From assembly GCA_018398765.1 (NCBI GenBank), contig JAHBMJ010002588.1, positions 1 through 17,758 of the forward strand: a DNA stretch of 17,758 nucleotides, read 5' to 3'. Origin of the DNA: Chromera velia. Taxonomy: Eukaryota > Sar > Chromeraceae. Positions 14,533 through 17,758 of the stretch are shown here, piece by piece. The notes beneath the pieces were generated by a model, which worked only from the letters and a program-made list of their open reading frames with translations, was not told the origin of the DNA and searched no databases. The stretch's first letter is position 1. Each line of letters begins with the position of its first letter. Made by a program: the position numbers and the translations under genes.

Positions 14533-17055
14533 TCAGTGTCTACATGGACTGTCGTCATCGTCAAAAGATCGGAAGACAAGAAGCTTGGAAAGAAACCAGT
14601 CCAAAACAGAGACAGCAGTTCGTTTGCAAACACTCCAGAGACTCGACACGTGCATACTGATACCAACTTCACTACCACGATTCTGGTCTCCCGCCCCCTG
14701 TGCGTTTCTCAACAGGGACAAAAAAGAGAGGTGACGCGTCACGGCATTTGGGAAATTTTCAATGCTGAATTTTCGTTTTTCCTTGTTGTAAAAAATCAAT
14801 CCCTCCTGCAAAACCCCCTCCGCACCCCCCACACGATACTTCAAGGCGAAGAGAGGGGTCTGAGGGGACTGCTCAAATTCATCATTTGAATGGGAAGAGT
14901 AAGAAAAGGAATACGCAGAAGAAGAAGAAGAAGAAGAAGAAGAAGAAGCAGAAGACTCAACAGCTGCGCGCACCGCACGTGCGACCTCGAGGGCAGGTAA
15001 AGAAAAAGGCCGAAGCGCGTCTGACTGTGCAGAAGAGGAAGAAGATCTGCACTCAAAACTTTTCGTCAGACCCCCCGATACCCTCTCCCCCCCTTCCCCA
15101 AATGCGCATCTTGGGGCCTTCCATCTAGGTGGACAAATCCACAACGCTGCTTCCACCCCCGCACGATCGAGAAACTCTCGCGTGTCCTCCCGATAGAAGG
15201 GCGAGAGGTCAATTTGGAAGTCTCGAAGTTTGGGAATGTCTGTCGCTTCCACCCTCACACTTTCCTCAGGAGAGAGAAACGGCATCACCCTCAACCACTC
15301 AGGTCGGACGATTCTGTAAATAAAATGATTCGGACGCTCCCCCTCTACACGCAAATTGCTGAACATCGCAAACGCAGGGTAGGTCCGAATTCCAAGGTAA
15401 GGACACAAACCCCAAAACCAAACAAGACCACAGGCTGTCCAGGACAACCAGCGAATGAACGCATCACCACGCTCCTTTTCCCCCCCACTCTTCACCTGTA
15501 CATAAGACGACTTAGCCTTCAATTCTCTGCCTCCTTTCTTTCCTGGCAAAAGCGGGCCCCTCCCCTCTCTATGCTTCTGTTGAAGCCCCTCATCTCCAGC
15601 TCCCGCTCCTTCCCCCACCGAACAAGTTTCCGACCTCTGGGAAGAACAAAACGAGATAGCAGCAGGGGGCTTTGTGGAAGAAGCATCACCCCTGTTCCCC
15701 TCCTGTTCCCTCAGCTGAAGAATTCTCTGACTACGGCGGCGTGCTGCGCCCGAAGGACGGGAGAGGGGCGACAGAGAAGTCGCGTCACTCTGACACGAGT
15801 CGACTTCTACTGGCTCCACTGTGGATGTCTCCCCCTCCCCCTCTGTCTCTATTCCCCTTCCCTCTGCTACCTCCCCAAATTTAGTTCCCCTCTCCAACTG
15901 GAAAGAGGACATTCCTTTCCCTTCCGCCCTCACACCTGCGGACCCCGCCTCTCTCACACCTGCGACTCTGTCCACCTCAAAAGAGGCCGCACACACATAC
16001 AAAAGCCCGCACGCAAAGCACCAGCCAAGCCCGTAGGCAAAGAGATCGTACGCCGGGTATTCATAGAATCTTCTTCCCTTCACAACCAACGACGAACACA
16101 AGCCTGTGCACAGAGCGTACACCAGACAGGGACCAAAGAAGTCCCAGTGGGTGCCTGCTGAAGAAGACAGACGGAACAACGATCGCAGTCTGTCACAAAA
16201 TGCCGCGATCTCACGTGGTTGAAGGAAGAAGGAAATGCCCAGCATGCAGATGGAGAAGGGATAGAAGGAAGCGGGAGGAAAGGGCATGGCGAGGTACACA
16301 TGAAACATCACCACCAGAAGAACCGCCTGTTTCCGGAAGAACCCGAAGGAGAGCCCCCCGGGGCGGGAGGAACTTCCCTCCCGTGCCCACAAAATGAACA
16401 GAGGCAGAATCAGAAGCTCGCTCACAACTGCTGCGTGGGGCGAGTATGAAATGAAGAAACGGGCTGCAGGGGACAGAGAAGGGTTCTCAGTCATTGTGCT
16501 GCTGCTGCTGCTGCTGCTGCTGTTGTCTGCTGGAGAGGGGGAGAAATACTGGGACCATACAATGGCCATGACCTGGGATGCACAGCTCTTCGTGGAGTCA
16601 AACCACGAATCGTTGAGCTTATGGACTGCAGCTACAACATAGAGTGCGATCATCTGAAGAGGCACAACTGCCTCGAGGGCTTTGCAGATCTTGAGGGAGA
16701 CGGCACTCTCCTTCTCCCTCCGATACCAAAGCAGCACTACGAGAAGGATTAAGAGAAAGCACTGCTTCGTCAGCATGTGATTGGACAGCGGTCCAAATGC
16801 GGTCACATAACACAAGCTGGCGACTGTGTTTGCAAGAAGGACAGAGCGGTTTGACGGCCAGACAAGACTACTGAACATCGTCAAAACCTCACAGAGAAAG
16901 AAGACTGATCGGACAAGCAGCACCGTCTGATTGTTTGGGGACGTCTCCGCAAAGGCTGCAAAGGCAGCCGAAATGATCTTGAAGTCTTTCCATAAGTGAA
17001 AGCCCTGGGATGACGCCCAGAAGAAGGCAAAATATCTCAGAGGGGAGTCCCTCAT
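14533..17055 (-). CDS. gene C: HTTM / vitamin K-dependent gamma-carboxylase-like membrane protein, 840 aa
   Basis: An uninterrupted frame from ATG 17055-17053 to the stop at 14533-14535. Residues ~42-112 and 125-145 are membrane helices. AVHKLNDSWFDSTKSCA (143-159) matches the family's K-L-N block; K146 aligns with the lysine proposed as catalytic base in human carboxylase (from memory). More helices follow (~207-223, 243-280, 307-323, 335-357). PYLGIRTYPAFAMFSNLRVE (552-571) is the hallmark C-terminal HTTM motif, followed by ...ERPNHFIYR. Odd points: a ~170-residue charged, low-complexity insert (~360-530) between helices; Ser runs at 179-186 and 703-713 from trinucleotide repeats; no introns, unlike genes A and B. 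Bacterial relatives are known, so transfer is plausible. The substrate is unknown; true carboxylase activity should not be assumed. Confidence 0.85.
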   Translation of the reverse strand: MRDSPLRYFAFFWASSQGFHLWKDFKIISAAFAAFAETSPNNQTVLLVRSVFFLCEVLTMFSSLVWPSNRSVLLANTVASLCYVTAFGPLSNHMLTKQCFLLILLVVLLWYRREKESAVSLKICKALEAVVPLQMIALYVVAAVHKLNDSWFDSTKSCASQVMAIVWSQYFSPSPADNSSSSSSSSTMTENPSLSPAARFFISYSPHAAVVSELLILPLFILWAREGSSSRPGGLSFGFFRKQAVLLVVMFHVYLAMPFPPASFYPFSICMLGISFFLQPREIAAFCDRLRSLFRLSSSAGTHWDFFGPCLVYALCTGLCSSLVVKGRRFYEYPAYDLFAYGLGWCFACGLLYVCAASFEVDRVAGVREAGSAGVRAEGKGMSSFQLERGTKFGEVAEGRGIETEGEGETSTVEPVEVDSCQSDATSLSPLSRPSGAARRRSQRILQLREQEGNRGDASSTKPPAAISFCSSQRSETCSVGEGAGAGDEGLQQKHREGRGPLLPGKKGGRELKAKSSYVQVKSGGEKERGDAFIRWLSWTACGLVWFWGLCPYLGIRTYPAFAMFSNLRVEGERPNHFIYRIVRPEWLRVMPFLSPEESVRVEATDIPKLRDFQIDLSPFYREDTREFLDRAGVEAALWICPPRWKAPRCAFGEGGERVSGGLTKSFECRSSSSSAQSDALRPFSLPALEVARAVRAAVESSASSSSSSSSSSAYSFSYSSHSNDEFEQSPQTPLFALKYRVGGAEGVLQEGLIFYNKEKRKFSIENFPNAVTRHLSFLSLLRNAQGAGDQNRGSEVGISMHVSSLWSVCKRTAVSVLDWFLSKLLVFRSFDDDDSPCRH
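14917..14950. repeat. (GAA)n tract coding poly-Ser in gene C
   Basis: The plus strand reads GAA/AGA repeats. On the coding minus strand this is TCT/TTC-type repeat read as serine, at residues about 703-713. Confidence 0.85.
16498..16524. repeat. (GCT)n tract coding poly-Ser in gene C
   Basis: Nine GCT units. The coding strand reads AGC, giving the serine run at residues about 179-186, in a loop just after the K-L-N block. Confidence 0.85.
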
Positions 17056-17758
17056 GGTCCCTCACTCCAGACAGAGAGAGAGCCTAACTGGAGTGATCGA
17101 AAAAGAGACGGGAAGAACTCCTCACGAGACAGGACGCCACAGAGCCTCGGAGGGAAGAATCAGACGACGCACAAGTCTGATGGGACAGGGAGACGTCCCA
17201 GCTGCTGCTCTTGTATGTACTGATACTGATAGAGAGCATTGAATGCGTTTTCCCTGCTAGTGCATTGCATGATCCCTCGAACTGCATGGGAATCTTCTTA
17301 TGTAAGGCTCAGTTAAGTTTGGACGAAATCGGGTCATCGCCGGGGTGCTTAATTGGCGGGTCCCGTACGATTTTTTTGACGCGCGACGAGCGCGCATGCA
17401 TATGCATGGCCGGTCCCGCATGCCCGGCGGCCCTCAAGCATCATGCATGGAATGAAGTGCATTACCGAAAAAGATGGCGGCCTGACTTCTTTATGTGAGA
17501 AGGAGGGCCCACGAGGGAGTATGAATGAACGGTTGTCCTTGTCTGGCCTCACCACTTCACTTCCAGTTGCCCCTCACACCTCTGCCCACCCCACCCCTTC
17601 AGCAGGAAGGGGGAGGAAAGATGGAGCAGGGGGATGCCCACCGGCTTCTTCTGCTTTTTCCTCTTCCTCGTCTTCATTATCCTACTTGGCAGCAGCAGAA
17701 ATGAAAACTGGTGGAGTGAACCCCCCCTTCTTTGTTCCCTCTCCAATTCCATCACCTC
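17056..17758. promoter_or_regulatory. upstream region of gene C and right edge
   Basis: Gene C's 5' UTR and promoter must lie here. A GC-rich block at about 17340-17430 contains ACGCGCGACGAGCGCGC and the palindrome at 17395-17408. The short frames on both strands (for example 17084-17287 and 17549-17755, minus) have no family resemblance, so I do not call them genes. An upstream non-coding exon of gene C cannot be excluded. Confidence 0.4.
17395..17408. promoter_or_regulatory. CATGCATATGCATG perfect palindrome
   Basis: A 14-nt self-complementary sequence about 340 nt upstream of gene C. It holds two overlapping TGCATG-type cores like those in the gene A/B intergenic region. A site for a dimeric factor, for example an ApiAP2-type protein known to bind TGCATGCA in apicomplexans, is inference. 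Confidence 0.4.

Noticed and set aside
15214-16161. 315-codon plus-strand frame
   Set aside because: It is antisense to gene C, whose family motifs are clear, and shows Pro/Ser/Arg low-complexity character.
1-17758. tRNA or rRNA genes
   Set aside because: By eye I saw no cloverleaf with A/B boxes and no rRNA-like block. A tRNAscan/Infernal run would be needed to exclude them.

Overview
The window looks like nuclear DNA of a photosynthetic alga with a secondary plastid. My best guess is a chromerid such as Chromera velia (inference; other red-lineage complex algae are possible). The reasons are genes split into many short exons with GT-AG introns, introns loaded with microsatellites, serine-homopolymer proteins, and a gene whose protein starts with a signal peptide, then a transit-like stretch, then a twin-arginine lumen-targeting segment. 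Nothing resembles bacterial operon layout.

Region by region: 1-1126 is non-coding and partly AT-rich. Gene A (minus strand, 3721 down to 1127, four exons, 252 aa) encodes a predicted thylakoid protein of unrecognised family. 3722-4357 is a head-to-head intergenic region shared with gene B. Gene B (plus strand, 4358-10540, at least 11 exons, about 1,045 aa) encodes an unrecognised membrane-anchored protein with low-complexity and coiled-coil-like stretches. 11121-13506 is a dead, 5'-truncated non-LTR retrotransposon with recognisable reverse-transcriptase blocks, a broken frame, an internal insertion, a C-terminal CCHC motif and a (TAAG)8 tail. AT-rich DNA lies on both sides of it. Gene C (minus strand, 17055-14533) is one 840-aa uninterrupted frame encoding an HTTM / vitamin K-dependent gamma-carboxylase-like membrane protein. 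The right end (17056-17758) holds its upstream region and no supported gene.

The exon models of genes A and B were built by hand from frame, splice-site phase and protein continuity. All junctions agree in phase, but none has transcript support here. Three observations stand out. Most donors carry C at +3 (GTCNG instead of GTRAG). Three gene B acceptors end in the same TGCATGCAG block. Intron 5 carries a long (CAGA)n tract and intron 10 its reverse complement (TCTG)n, which could pair across exons 6-10 in the transcript.
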